Shown here piece by piece: positions 15,827-22,868 of a stretch of DNA of 64,000 nt. The stretch comes from Methylocystis bryophila (GTDB lineage Bacteria > Pseudomonadota > Alphaproteobacteria > Rhizobiales > Beijerinckiaceae): NCBI RefSeq assembly GCF_027925445.1, contig NZ_AP027149.1, positions 1,054,001-1,118,000 on the forward strand, read 5' to 3'. Position numbers and translations under genes: made by a program. The notes under the pieces are model-generated. The model was not told the origin of the DNA. It did not search any database and saw nothing but the letters and a program-made list of their open reading frames with translations. Position 1 is the first letter of the stretch; every line of letters starts with the position of its first letter.

Positions 15827-17467
15827 ATGACGTCCGTCACTTCCGGCGCCGACATCGACTTGAAGGTCGACCACGAATCCCCCAAGCCTAAGCTCGACCA
15901 TAACACGAGCATCCAGAGCATCCTGCTCTTCCTGGCGATCCTGGCGCTCGGTCTGGGCTTCACCGCCTACAGCATTTGGCGGGACGTCCAGGAGACGGGC
16001 GCTCCGGTCACGACTTATCTGCCCTTCGTCCTGCTCGGCGTGGCGCTGCTGATTGCGCTCGGCTTCGAATTCGTGAACGGTTTTCACGACACCGCCAATG
16101 CGGTGGCGACCGTCATCTACACCCATTCGCTGCCCGCGAATGTCGCGGTCGTCTGGTCCGGATTCTTCAACTTTCTCGGCGTGCTGTTCTCGACCGGCGC
16201 GGTCGCTTTCAGCATCGTCTCGCTGCTGCCGGTGGAGTTGATCCTGCAGGTCGGCTCCTCGGCCGGCTTCGCGATGGTCTTCGCACTGTTGATCGCGGCG
16301 ATCATCTGGAACCTCGGCACGTGGTGGATGGGTCTGCCGGCCTCGAGCTCGCACACGCTGATCGGCTCGATCATCGGCGTCGGCATCACCAACGCCCTCA
16401 TGCGCGGCCGCGACGGAACCTCCGGCGTCGATTGGCACAAGGCGATGGAGGTCGGCGAGGCGCTCCTGATCTCGCCTCTGGTTGGCTTCCTCTGCGCGGG
16501 CGCGCTGCTTCTCCTCATGAAGTTCGTCGTTCGCAACCCGGCGCTCTATTCCGAGCCGAAAGGGCAGACGCCGCCGCCGTGGTGGATCCGCGGCCTGCTC
16601 GTCCTGACCTGCACCGGCGTGTCCTTCGCGCATGGCTCGAATGACGGACAGAAGGGCATGGGCCTGATCATGCTGATCCTGATCGGCACGGTGCCGACCG
16701 CCTATGCGCTGAACCGCGCGTTGCCCGAAAGCCACATCGCCAGTTTCGCGAAGGCGTCGGCTGCCGCGATCAAGGTCGTCGAGGCGAAGGAGGCCGGCCA
16801 TCGCATGCTCGGCAATCCGCGTCCCGCTGTCTCGACCTACATCACCTATCATGGCGATGCGGGCTTCAAGCCGTCGGAAGGTACCTATGTCGCGCTGGCC
16901 GCGCTGATGCAGGAGATTTCGCATGAGATCCAGGAATATGGCTCGATCTCGAAAATCCCCTTTGCGGCGGTCGGCAACACCCGAAACGACGTCTATCTCG
17001 CCTCCGAGGCCTTGCGCTTCCTCGCCAAGGACCAAGCCGCCGAGCTCAGCGACGGCGAGAAGAAAATTCTCGCCGATTACAAAAAGGAAATCGACCAGAC
17101 GACGAAATTCATCCCGACCTGGGTGAAAGTCGCGGTGGCCGTCGCGCTCGGCCTTGGCACGATGATCGGCTGGAAGCGCATCGTCGTGACCGTCGGCGAG
17201 AAGATCGGCAAGGAGCATCTGACGTACGGCCAGGGCGCCGCCGCGGAACTCGTCGCCATGTCGACGATCTTCGCCGCCGACGCCTACGGCCTGCCGGTCT
17301 CGACCACCCATGTGCTCTCTTCGGGCGTTGCGGGAACAATGGCGGCGAACGGGTCGGGGCTGCAAGCAGACACGGTGAAGAGCATCGCGATGGCCTGGGT
17401 TCTGACCCTGCCTTGCGCAATGTTCCTCTCCGGCGGGCTCTACCTCCTGTTCACCAAGATCTTCTGA
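15827..17467 (+). CDS. pit: Pit-family inorganic phosphate transporter
   Basis: 546 aa inner-membrane carrier. The two PHO4 signatures are GFEFVNGFHDTANAVA (80-95) and GVSFAHGSNDGQKG (264-277). Each half holds several hydrophobic segments. A hydrophilic loop (about 300-430, including VVEAKEAGHRMLG and YGSISKIPFAAVGNTRNDVY) splits the second half and is longer than in E. coli PitA. The last segments (about 440-546) complete the pore. It should import phosphate, or metal-phosphate, in symport with H+. The upstream Pho box suggests induction by phosphate starvation. That is notable because classical PitA is often constitutive. Confidence 0.94.
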   Translation: MTSVTSGADIDLKVDHESPKPKLDHNTSIQSILLFLAILALGLGFTAYSIWRDVQETGAPVTTYLPFVLLGVALLIALGFEFVNGFHDTANAVATVIYTHSLPANVAVVWSGFFNFLGVLFSTGAVAFSIVSLLPVELILQVGSSAGFAMVFALLIAAIIWNLGTWWMGLPASSSHTLIGSIIGVGITNALMRGRDGTSGVDWHKAMEVGEALLISPLVGFLCAGALLLLMKFVVRNPALYSEPKGQTPPPWWIRGLLVLTCTGVSFAHGSNDGQKGMGLIMLILIGTVPTAYALNRALPESHIASFAKASAAAIKVVEAKEAGHRMLGNPRPAVSTYITYHGDAGFKPSEGTYVALAALMQEISHEIQEYGSISKIPFAAVGNTRNDVYLASEALRFLAKDQAAELSDGEKKILADYKKEIDQTTKFIPTWVKVAVAVALGLGTMIGWKRIVVTVGEKIGKEHLTYGQGAAAELVAMSTIFAADAYGLPVSTTHVLSSGVAGTMAANGSGLQADTVKSIAMAWVLTLPCAMFLSGGLYLLFTKIF

Positions 17468-17502
17468 CCGCCTAACAGGAAACCCGCTTCAAGCGAGCTT
17501 GC

Positions 17503-17539
17503 GATCGAGGCGCTGTCCCTAGGGGACGGCGCCTCGATC
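17503..17539 (+). terminator. Strong hairpin after pit
   Basis: GATCGAGGCGC and GCGCCTCGATC pair perfectly. The inner TGTCCC / GGGACG continue with G-U pairing, giving a 37-nt near-perfect inverted repeat 36 nt after the pit stop. No T tract follows, so termination is probable but not certain. Confidence 0.6.
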
Positions 17540-17735
17540 CCATTCGGGACCCGAGACGGCCGGGTCCGATTTATGCGGTCATCGGCGATGCAGGTGGGAC
17601 GTAGGCTTGGTTCTTCCAGCCATTTTTTCGCCAGCGGCGCCCCAAAGCGCTATGGGGCGTCGGGGCTAATCCGTGTCGGTTTGAATGGCTGTCTCGCGTG
17701 CCGCCGGGCTAGATCGGAGGGCGGAAATTCGTCCC
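17540..17735. other. Spacer between pit terminator and the TrpF homologue
   Basis: No gene is seen. The only clear element is GGAGGG at about 17716, some 15 nt before the ATG of the next gene; that is long for a ribosome binding site. Confidence 0.4.
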
Positions 17736-18416
17736 ATGAGAACGCGGATAAAGATTTGCTGCATCGCCTCGATAGAGGAGGCGCGTCTCGCGATCGGCGC
17801 CGGCGCGGACGCGCTTGGTCTCGTGGGCGCAATGCCGTCAGGGCCAGGCCCTATATCCGACGAGACGATATTCGAGATCGCGGCTTTCGCGCCCCCGCCG
17901 ATCGCGCCCTTCTTGCTGACTTCAGAGCAGACCGCGGATGCGATTTCCGCGCACCTCCGACGGACGCACACGTCGACCGTTCAGATCGTCTCGCAGATTG
18001 ATCCGGCGGAATCGGCGAAATTGGTCGAGCTCGAGCCGAATGTCCGTCGCGTGCAGGTGGTGCATGTGGAGGGACCTTCGGCCCTAGACCTCATGACCGC
18101 CTACGCCCCTCATGTGCACGCGTTTCTGCTCGACTCCGGCCGGCCGAGCGCCGGCGTGCCCGAGCTGGGCGGTACCGGCCGTCAACACGACTGGGAGGTG
18201 AGCGCCGAATTCGTCCGCGCTTGCGCGCTGCCTGTCTTTCTGGCAGGCGGCCTCTCCGCCGCTAACGCCGTCGACGCGATCACGCGGGTGCGCCCCTTCG
18301 GCGTGGATCTGTGCTCGGGCGTGCGGACGAATGGGCGTTTGGACGCAGCCAAGCTATGCGCCTTTGTGCAGGCTGTGCGGCGCGCGGACCAAGAACTCGC
18401 GCCCAGAGGGAATTGA
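17736..18416 (+). CDS. Phosphoribosylanthranilate isomerase homologue (orphan TrpF)
   Basis: 226 aa from the ATG at 17736. TrpF-type TIM barrel: KICCIASIEEARLAIGAGAD carries the catalytic Cys8, HAFLLDSG gives the candidate catalytic Asp133, and GGTGRQHDW, FLAGGLSAANAVDAI and RPFGVDLCSGV are the phosphate-binding loops. The canonical reaction is isomerisation of phosphoribosylanthranilate in tryptophan synthesis. No trp gene is nearby; it is followed by tiny ORFs and a Nudix gene. The KICC start (usually KICG) and PSGPGPISD, where TrpF often has F-x-x-x-S-x-R, suggest a divergent paralogue. Both catalytic residues persist, so activity is possible. Confidence 0.75.
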   Translation: MRTRIKICCIASIEEARLAIGAGADALGLVGAMPSGPGPISDETIFEIAAFAPPPIAPFLLTSEQTADAISAHLRRTHTSTVQIVSQIDPAESAKLVELEPNVRRVQVVHVEGPSALDLMTAYAPHVHAFLLDSGRPSAGVPELGGTGRQHDWEVSAEFVRACALPVFLAGGLSAANAVDAITRVRPFGVDLCSGVRTNGRLDAAKLCAFVQAVRRADQELAPRGN

Positions 18417-18419
18417 GGC

Positions 18420-18521
18420 ATGGAAATGCAGACTGAGTCGCCGCCTGGAAGCCTAGCAAGTCGCAGCGGCTCGACTCTCGCTGTGGCTGGCGCGTCGCGC
18501 CCACAAAGGGCTCGAAGATGA
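18420..18521 (+). CDS. Candidate 33-residue ORF in an overlapping chain
   Basis: The ATG at 18420 lies 3 nt after the TrpF stop and is preceded by AGAGGGAATTGAGG, a good ribosome binding site. It ends with a TGA at 18519-18521 that overlaps the next ATG (ATGA). The peptide is Ser/Arg/Ala-rich without a domain. It may be a leader whose translation delivers ribosomes to the next ORF rather than a functional product. Confidence 0.3.
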   Translation: MEMQTESPPGSLASRSGSTLAVAGASRPQRARR

Positions 18522-18679
18522 CCAAGCTCGCGGAGATGCAAGGCGTCTGCGCCGCCCCGCGGGTTCCAGCCCTGGGCGGGGATATTGCAAAGGATGTCGT
18601 GACGGCGTGGGTGATCGCCACGTCGACGGCGGCGCTTATCGCGGGCGTTTTCAGCGTGTTGGCGGGGGGTGTCGCGTGA
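18518..18679 (+). CDS. Candidate 53-residue single-pass membrane peptide
   Basis: It starts at an ATG overlapping the previous stop and ends at a TGA overlapping the GTG of the Nudix gene. The N-terminus (MTKLAEMQGVCAAPRVPAL) is polar. Residues about 27-52 (VVTAWVIATSTAALIAGVFS and onward) form one hydrophobic helix. The 4-nt overlaps at both ends argue for real translation. No family is recognised. It could anchor or regulate the Nudix protein, which is only inference. Confidence 0.45.
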   Translation: MTKLAEMQGVCAAPRVPALGGDIAKDVVTAWVIATSTAALIAGVFSVLAGGVA

Positions 18680-19170
18680 AAGAGCCCAAGGCCGTCGACC
18701 TCGCCGAGGGGAGAGAGCCGCATGCGCAATATGGGGCGCTGCCGTGGCGCATCTCCGACGAGCTCGAGATCATGCTGCTGACCTCCCGCGGCACGAGGCG
18801 GTGGGTGATTCCCAAGGGGTGGCCGATGAAGGGGCGCAAGCCCAACGCGACCGCGGCGGTCGAGGCTTTGGAAGAGGGCGGCCTCCTTGGAAACATCGGG
18901 AAGAAGTCGATCGGCGCCTATCACTATCGTAAGCGCCTCAAGAACGGCGCCGTGCTGATTTGTCGCGTCGAGGTCTTCCCGCTGCGTGTCTTGCGTCAGC
19001 GCAAGAAATGGCTCGAAATGGGTCAGCGCGTGACGCAATGGTTGCCCTATAGCGAGGCGGCGAAGCTGGTCGCCGAGGAGGAGCTGAAGGAGTTGATTCT
19101 CGCCTTTGGCCGCGCCCTGTCCGCGACAGCGGAAGAGGGCGTGATCGACACGCGACCCCTCCTGGGGTAG
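18676..19170 (+). CDS. Nudix hydrolase with an atypical Nudix box
   Basis: 164 aa from the GTG at 18676, which overlaps the preceding stop by 4 nt; the frame is open upstream, but the overlap decides the start. WRISDELEIMLLTSRGTRRW, then VIPKGWP, is typical of diphosphoinositol-polyphosphate-like Nudix enzymes. The Nudix box spans 48-70. Gly48, Glu63, Glu66, Glu67 and Gly69 are kept, but the usual first Glu is Arg54 and the catalytic-helix Arg is Val62. The metal-binding EE pair remains, so hydrolysis of a nucleoside diphosphate-X substrate is possible though perhaps weakened. The C-terminal half contains KKWLEMGQRVTQWLPYSEAA. Confidence 0.8.
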   Translation: MKEPKAVDLAEGREPHAQYGALPWRISDELEIMLLTSRGTRRWVIPKGWPMKGRKPNATAAVEALEEGGLLGNIGKKSIGAYHYRKRLKNGAVLICRVEVFPLRVLRQRKKWLEMGQRVTQWLPYSEAAKLVAEEELKELILAFGRALSATAEEGVIDTRPLLG

Positions 19171-19294
19171 TCGTCGTTAAACCTCGAGGCCGCCGCTAGA
19201 ACATGCGGCAGGCTGCTTTCCCTTTTGCGCGACCCGCTCTATACCGGGCCGCAGCCGGCGCCCAAAAGGCGCCTCCGCCGAATGGTTGGTTCCC

Positions 19295-19552
19295 ATGTCA
19301 GAGCACGCTACCCCGCATTTCCACAATCAGCCGGGCGTCCCGCGCATCCGCGTCGGGGCCAAGGAATTCATGTGCATCGGGGCGCTGCCGCCTTTCGACC
19401 ATCCGCATGTTTTTCTGGATATGGGTGCGGCGTCCGAGGCTCTCTGCCCTTACTGCTCGACGCTGTATGTCTATGACGCCTCGCTGCACGGCGCCGCCGA
19501 TCCAACTGAATGCGTCTATGAACCGGCGGAGCGCGTCGCAGCAGCCTCGTGA
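19295..19552 (+). CDS. Zinc-finger domain protein (CHCC type, NDUFS6-like)
   Basis: 85 aa from the ATG at 19295 (MSEHATPHFHNQPG). The zinc site is Cys27, a His from FDHPH (36 or 38), and the CPYC pair Cys51/Cys54, followed by STLYVYD. This matches the short CHCC zinc-finger proteins of alphaproteobacteria that resemble the NDUFS6 accessory subunit of complex I. A role in complex I assembly or stability is known for the mitochondrial relative and inferred here. Its stop overlaps the GTG start of the FAD monooxygenase by 4 nt, so they are coupled. Confidence 0.82.
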   Translation: MSEHATPHFHNQPGVPRIRVGAKEFMCIGALPPFDHPHVFLDMGAASEALCPYCSTLYVYDASLHGAADPTECVYEPAERVAAAS

Positions 19553-20739
19553 GCCCTTCCGCTTCGGACGCAGTCGTCGTCGCCGGCGCTGGGATTGGCG
19601 GCCTTGCTGCGGCGCTGTGTCTGGCGCGCGCCGGTAAGCGCGTGGCGCTGTTCGAAAAGGCGCCCAAGATCGAAGAAGTCGGCGCCGGCTTACAGATCGC
19701 GCCGAATGCAGGACGAATTCTTCAGGGCCTCGGCCTTTCCGCCGCGCTCGACGCCAATTCGCTTTTGCCGGAATCCATCATCATCCGCCGCGCGACCGAT
19801 GGAGCCGAGCTCTCGCGCATGCCGCTCGCGGGCGCGCGGGAGCGTTTTGGCGCCCCTTTCCGCCTCTTCCATCGCGCCGATCTGCAAAATCTGCTTTTGG
19901 ACGCCGCGCGGGCGAGCGAAAAGATCGCGATCCGAACCGACGCCCGCGTCGGCGATTTCGAGGAAGAGGACGGAAAACTCTTCCTGCGCGTGCATGGATC
20001 CGCTGGCCCCGAAGATATCGAGGCCGCAGGGCTGATCGGCGCCGACGGCGTTCGGTCCTCGGTGCGCGCCTTCCTCTTTCGCGACGAGCGGGACGCCCCC
20101 TTCTACTCAGGCTGCACGGCCTGGCGCGCGCTGCTTCCGGCCGAGACGGTTCCCACGGCCTTGCGCGCGAAAGAGGTCAATCTCTGGCTCGGGCGCGGGG
20201 CGCATGTCGTGCATTATCCGCTGCGCGGCGGCGAGATCGTCAACGCCGTGGTGATCGTCGAGGACGGCGAGGTCGAACCGGCCTCGAATGAGCCGATGCG
20301 GGATGGCCCGAGCCTGCTCGAGGCCGCGGATTTCGAGCGCTGCGCCCCGCAGCTGCGCGATTTGATCGCGTCTCACGACAGCTGGCGGCGCTGGCCGCTC
20401 TGGATCCGCCCGGCGTTGCGCTCCTGGACCCGCGGCGCTGTGACCTTGCTCGGCGACGCGGCGCATCCGATGGTCCCCTTCCTCGCGCAAGGGGCCGCGC
20501 AGGCGATCGAGGATGCGGAGGCCTTGGGACAAGCCTTCGCGGGCGGCGCTTCGGCGGCAGCGGCTTTCGCGCGCTACGAAGGCGCGCGGCTTTCGCGTGC
20601 GACAGCGGTGCAGACCGCCTCGCGCCGCCAGGGGCGCTTCGCGCATGCCGGCTTTCCGCTCGCGCAGGCGCGCGACGCCGTCATGTCGCTCATCGGCGGC
20701 CGCGGGATGCTGGAGCGCAACGCCTGGCTTTACCGCTGA
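19549..20739 (+). CDS. FAD-dependent monooxygenase (salicylate hydroxylase-like)
   Basis: 396 aa, GTG start overlapping the zinc-finger gene. The N-terminal Rossmann motif is VAGAGIGGLAAALCLARAG (G13-x-G15-xx-G18). A DG fold segment follows (LIGADGVRSSVR), then the second FAD motif TLLGDAAHPMVPFLAQGAAQ of class A flavoprotein hydroxylases. This family hydroxylates aromatic or quinone-type substrates with NAD(P)H and O2. The substrate is unknown; salicylate hydroxylase and UbiH/F-like annotations are equally compatible. Residues HYPLRGGEIVNAVVIVED resemble salicylate-hydroxylase relatives. It is convergent with the next gene at 25 nt. Confidence 0.87.
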   Translation: MSPSASDAVVVAGAGIGGLAAALCLARAGKRVALFEKAPKIEEVGAGLQIAPNAGRILQGLGLSAALDANSLLPESIIIRRATDGAELSRMPLAGARERFGAPFRLFHRADLQNLLLDAARASEKIAIRTDARVGDFEEEDGKLFLRVHGSAGPEDIEAAGLIGADGVRSSVRAFLFRDERDAPFYSGCTAWRALLPAETVPTALRAKEVNLWLGRGAHVVHYPLRGGEIVNAVVIVEDGEVEPASNEPMRDGPSLLEAADFERCAPQLRDLIASHDSWRRWPLWIRPALRSWTRGAVTLLGDAAHPMVPFLAQGAAQAIEDAEALGQAFAGGASAAAAFARYEGARLSRATAVQTASRRQGRFAHAGFPLAQARDAVMSLIGGRGMLERNAWLYR

Positions 20740-20764
20740 GGGCGCGGCGAAGCGGCTATTAGGC

Positions 20765-22636
20765 CTATCGGCAGGGCAGGGGGCCGGCGCCTCGCCGTCG
20801 CCAGCGTTCCAGGCAGGCGTTCCCTTCCTGAAGAACGAGCGGAGCGAACCAAAGCGCCTGCTGTCCGTCAATGAGCTGGTCCTGGTTGATCCAGCTTCCC
20901 GGCGCCGGCACGGTCGTCCGGTAACGAATGGCTGGGTCTCCCGCTGTGGCCGTGAGCGTGGGCGTGGAAACGACCGGCTCCGGCCCGTAGATGGCCGCGG
21001 CGGTGTGGTCGCCCGCACGCCGTCCTCCGCTCACCAGCCAAAACTGCCCCTGCTTGGCGGCCGCGAAGGGGAAGAAGTCGGCGCGACCCGTGGGAGGATC
21101 GGGAACGGAATAGAGCGCGGGATCGGTTTCGACCTTGAGCGGCTCGGGCGGACCGGCCGGCGCCGCCAGGATGTCTGCGCGCAGCGCCGCATACAGCCCT
21201 CCGAGCTCCGGCACGGACAGCTCTTCGGCGGAGGCGAGCCCAATCCGGCCCAGCGGCGTGTCGACGACGGTGAGGCGGTCTCCAGGAGTCGCCCAATCGG
21301 CGTGCGCGGCCTTCGGATGAGTGACGCGGTAGCGCGCGAGGATGGCGCCTTGCGGTCCCGCGAGCGCCACCGTGTGGAAAACCCGATCGCCGTCACGCTC
21401 CGGATAGCTGCCGACAAGATAGCCCTTCCCCGCCTGGGCGGCGGCCGCCAGCTTCTTTTCGAAAGCCCCGTCTGCGGGCTCGGCGCGAGATTTGATCTCG
21501 TCGGCGCCGATGCCGGAAGGGAGTCCCGACAGTTCCGGCAAGACCATGAGCTCGCCCTCGGCGGGCGTGGCGCCGCTGAGAAGCGACGGTCCCTCCGGCC
21601 ATTGCGCCGCGGCCAGGGATACGCTGTGCGCCCTTCCGGTGGCGTTGCCGTCCACAGGGCTGCGATGCAGCGCGAGCAGGGGCAGGTAGAGGTCGGGACG
21701 GCGCAGCGCCAGGCGGGTCGATCGGCTTCGGTCGGCGTCCGCGGGCCTGATGGTCGCGGTGATGAGGCTCCTAAAGCCCGGGGGCAGGACCTCCGGCGGC
21801 GCGACGCGCGCCTGGGCGAGCTTGCGCCCCTCGGGGGACCAAATGCTGGAGCCGCCGTTGTAGTACAACTTCCCGCCGGTGATCGGATTTGTCTCGATGC
21901 CGCTGCGCGTGGCCCCGATGACCCAGACCCCATTCTGGGCGCTCATATATTGCGTGTTCGCCACGGTCGAATGGTCGCCTTTGGCCTCGGCCGGCGGCGT
22001 GCCGGGCATGACGCGATCGGAGACGGAATGCCAGGCGATGATTTGCGCGCCCCGCAGCGCTGCAAGCCGCGCATATTGCCAATAGGTGTCGTCGTAACAA
22101 ATCGTGAGCGCGATGCGGCCGATGGGCGTGTCGAAGACTTCGACGCCCGTGTCGCCCGGAGCAAATACCTTTTGATCTTGCGGGTTGAGGCCGTTCTTGC
22201 GGTATTTTCCGATGACGCCCCTGGGGCCGAGGAGCACCGCGCTGTTGTAGGCGATGCCAGTTTGCGCGTCCCGCTCGGCGACGCCGACGCTCATGTACAT
22301 GCCGGCGCGCGCAAGCACGGGCAGCAGCGCGTCCGTCGTCTTGCCAGGGATCGTGTCGAGAAAAGGCGCAATCTGATCCGGGCCGCTGAACAAATAGCCG
22401 CTGACGGCCGTCTCCGGGAAGACGGCGAAAGTAACGCCTTGCCGGCCCGCTTCCTTCGCCGCCACGACGAGACGGCCGATATTGCCCTCGAGGTCGCCCC
22501 AGGCCGGCACGAAGTCGACGGCGGCGACCTTAATGGCCTGTGTTCCGGAGGAAGCCTGCGCCACCGGCTTCCCATAGGCTGTCGTCAGGGGCAGGAGACT
22601 AAGGACAGCCGCGCAAGCCCAGATCTTCCATGTCAT
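20765..22636 (-). CDS. Exported double carbon-nitrogen hydrolase, second domain inactive
   Basis: 623 aa from the ATG at 22636 (GGGGGAAG just upstream). A signal peptide is likely (about 1-28). Domain 1 (about 35-300) is a nitrilase/amidase fold with the full triad: Glu75 in FPETAVSGY, Lys147 in YRKNGL and Cys180 in LTICYDD. Domain 2 (about 335-610) repeats the fold with Glu368 in LPELSGL and a possible Lys442. The aligned nucleophile position is Ala470 in RIGLASAEEL, so this half cannot use the usual chemistry. Amide or nitrile hydrolysis outside the cytoplasm is expected for domain 1. The gene faces the FAD monooxygenase stop to stop. Confidence 0.85.
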   Translation of the reverse strand: MTWKIWACAAVLSLLPLTTAYGKPVAQASSGTQAIKVAAVDFVPAWGDLEGNIGRLVVAAKEAGRQGVTFAVFPETAVSGYLFSGPDQIAPFLDTIPGKTTDALLPVLARAGMYMSVGVAERDAQTGIAYNSAVLLGPRGVIGKYRKNGLNPQDQKVFAPGDTGVEVFDTPIGRIALTICYDDTYWQYARLAALRGAQIIAWHSVSDRVMPGTPPAEAKGDHSTVANTQYMSAQNGVWVIGATRSGIETNPITGGKLYYNGGSSIWSPEGRKLAQARVAPPEVLPPGFRSLITATIRPADADRSRSTRLALRRPDLYLPLLALHRSPVDGNATGRAHSVSLAAAQWPEGPSLLSGATPAEGELMVLPELSGLPSGIGADEIKSRAEPADGAFEKKLAAAAQAGKGYLVGSYPERDGDRVFHTVALAGPQGAILARYRVTHPKAAHADWATPGDRLTVVDTPLGRIGLASAEELSVPELGGLYAALRADILAAPAGPPEPLKVETDPALYSVPDPPTGRADFFPFAAAKQGQFWLVSGGRRAGDHTAAAIYGPEPVVSTPTLTATAGDPAIRYRTTVPAPGSWINQDQLIDGQQALWFAPLVLQEGNACLERWRRRGAGPLPCR

Positions 22637-22755
22637 GGCGCTTCCCCCCAAGCCCGACAGGCCGTGCACGCCGCGCCGGTCCAGCAAGCGGTAATGGCGG
22701 TCCATATGGAGGCTCTGAGGCGCGCTTCAACTCGCCCCTCCGGTGGCGATGGATC

Positions 22756-22868
22756 TAGAGCGCGATGCGAAAAAGTGGAAACCGGTTTTTCGCACAAATC
22801 GCGCTCTAAAACTTTGAGATCGATCACGTTGTCTGCGTTCAAGCGATTCCGCCTGAACGCGACGCGAT
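22756..22868. repeat. Dispersed double-hairpin repeat, module C
   Basis: The first palindrome is TAGAGCGCGATGCGAAAAAG / CTTTTT-type return ending AAATCGCGCTCTA. It is followed by AAACTTTGAGATCGATCACG and a second hairpin with arms CGTTCA and TGAACG. It abuts the stop codon of the HerA-like gene (TAG on the minus strand, 22869-22871), so the element may act in its 3' end. Confidence 0.7.

Noticed and set aside
15386..17365. Minus-strand frame continuous with the secreted-protein gene across pit (799 codons in total)
   Set aside because: It runs antisense to a clear Pit transporter; the translation is Arg/Asp/Gly-rich without domains. Only the last 139 codons are a gene.
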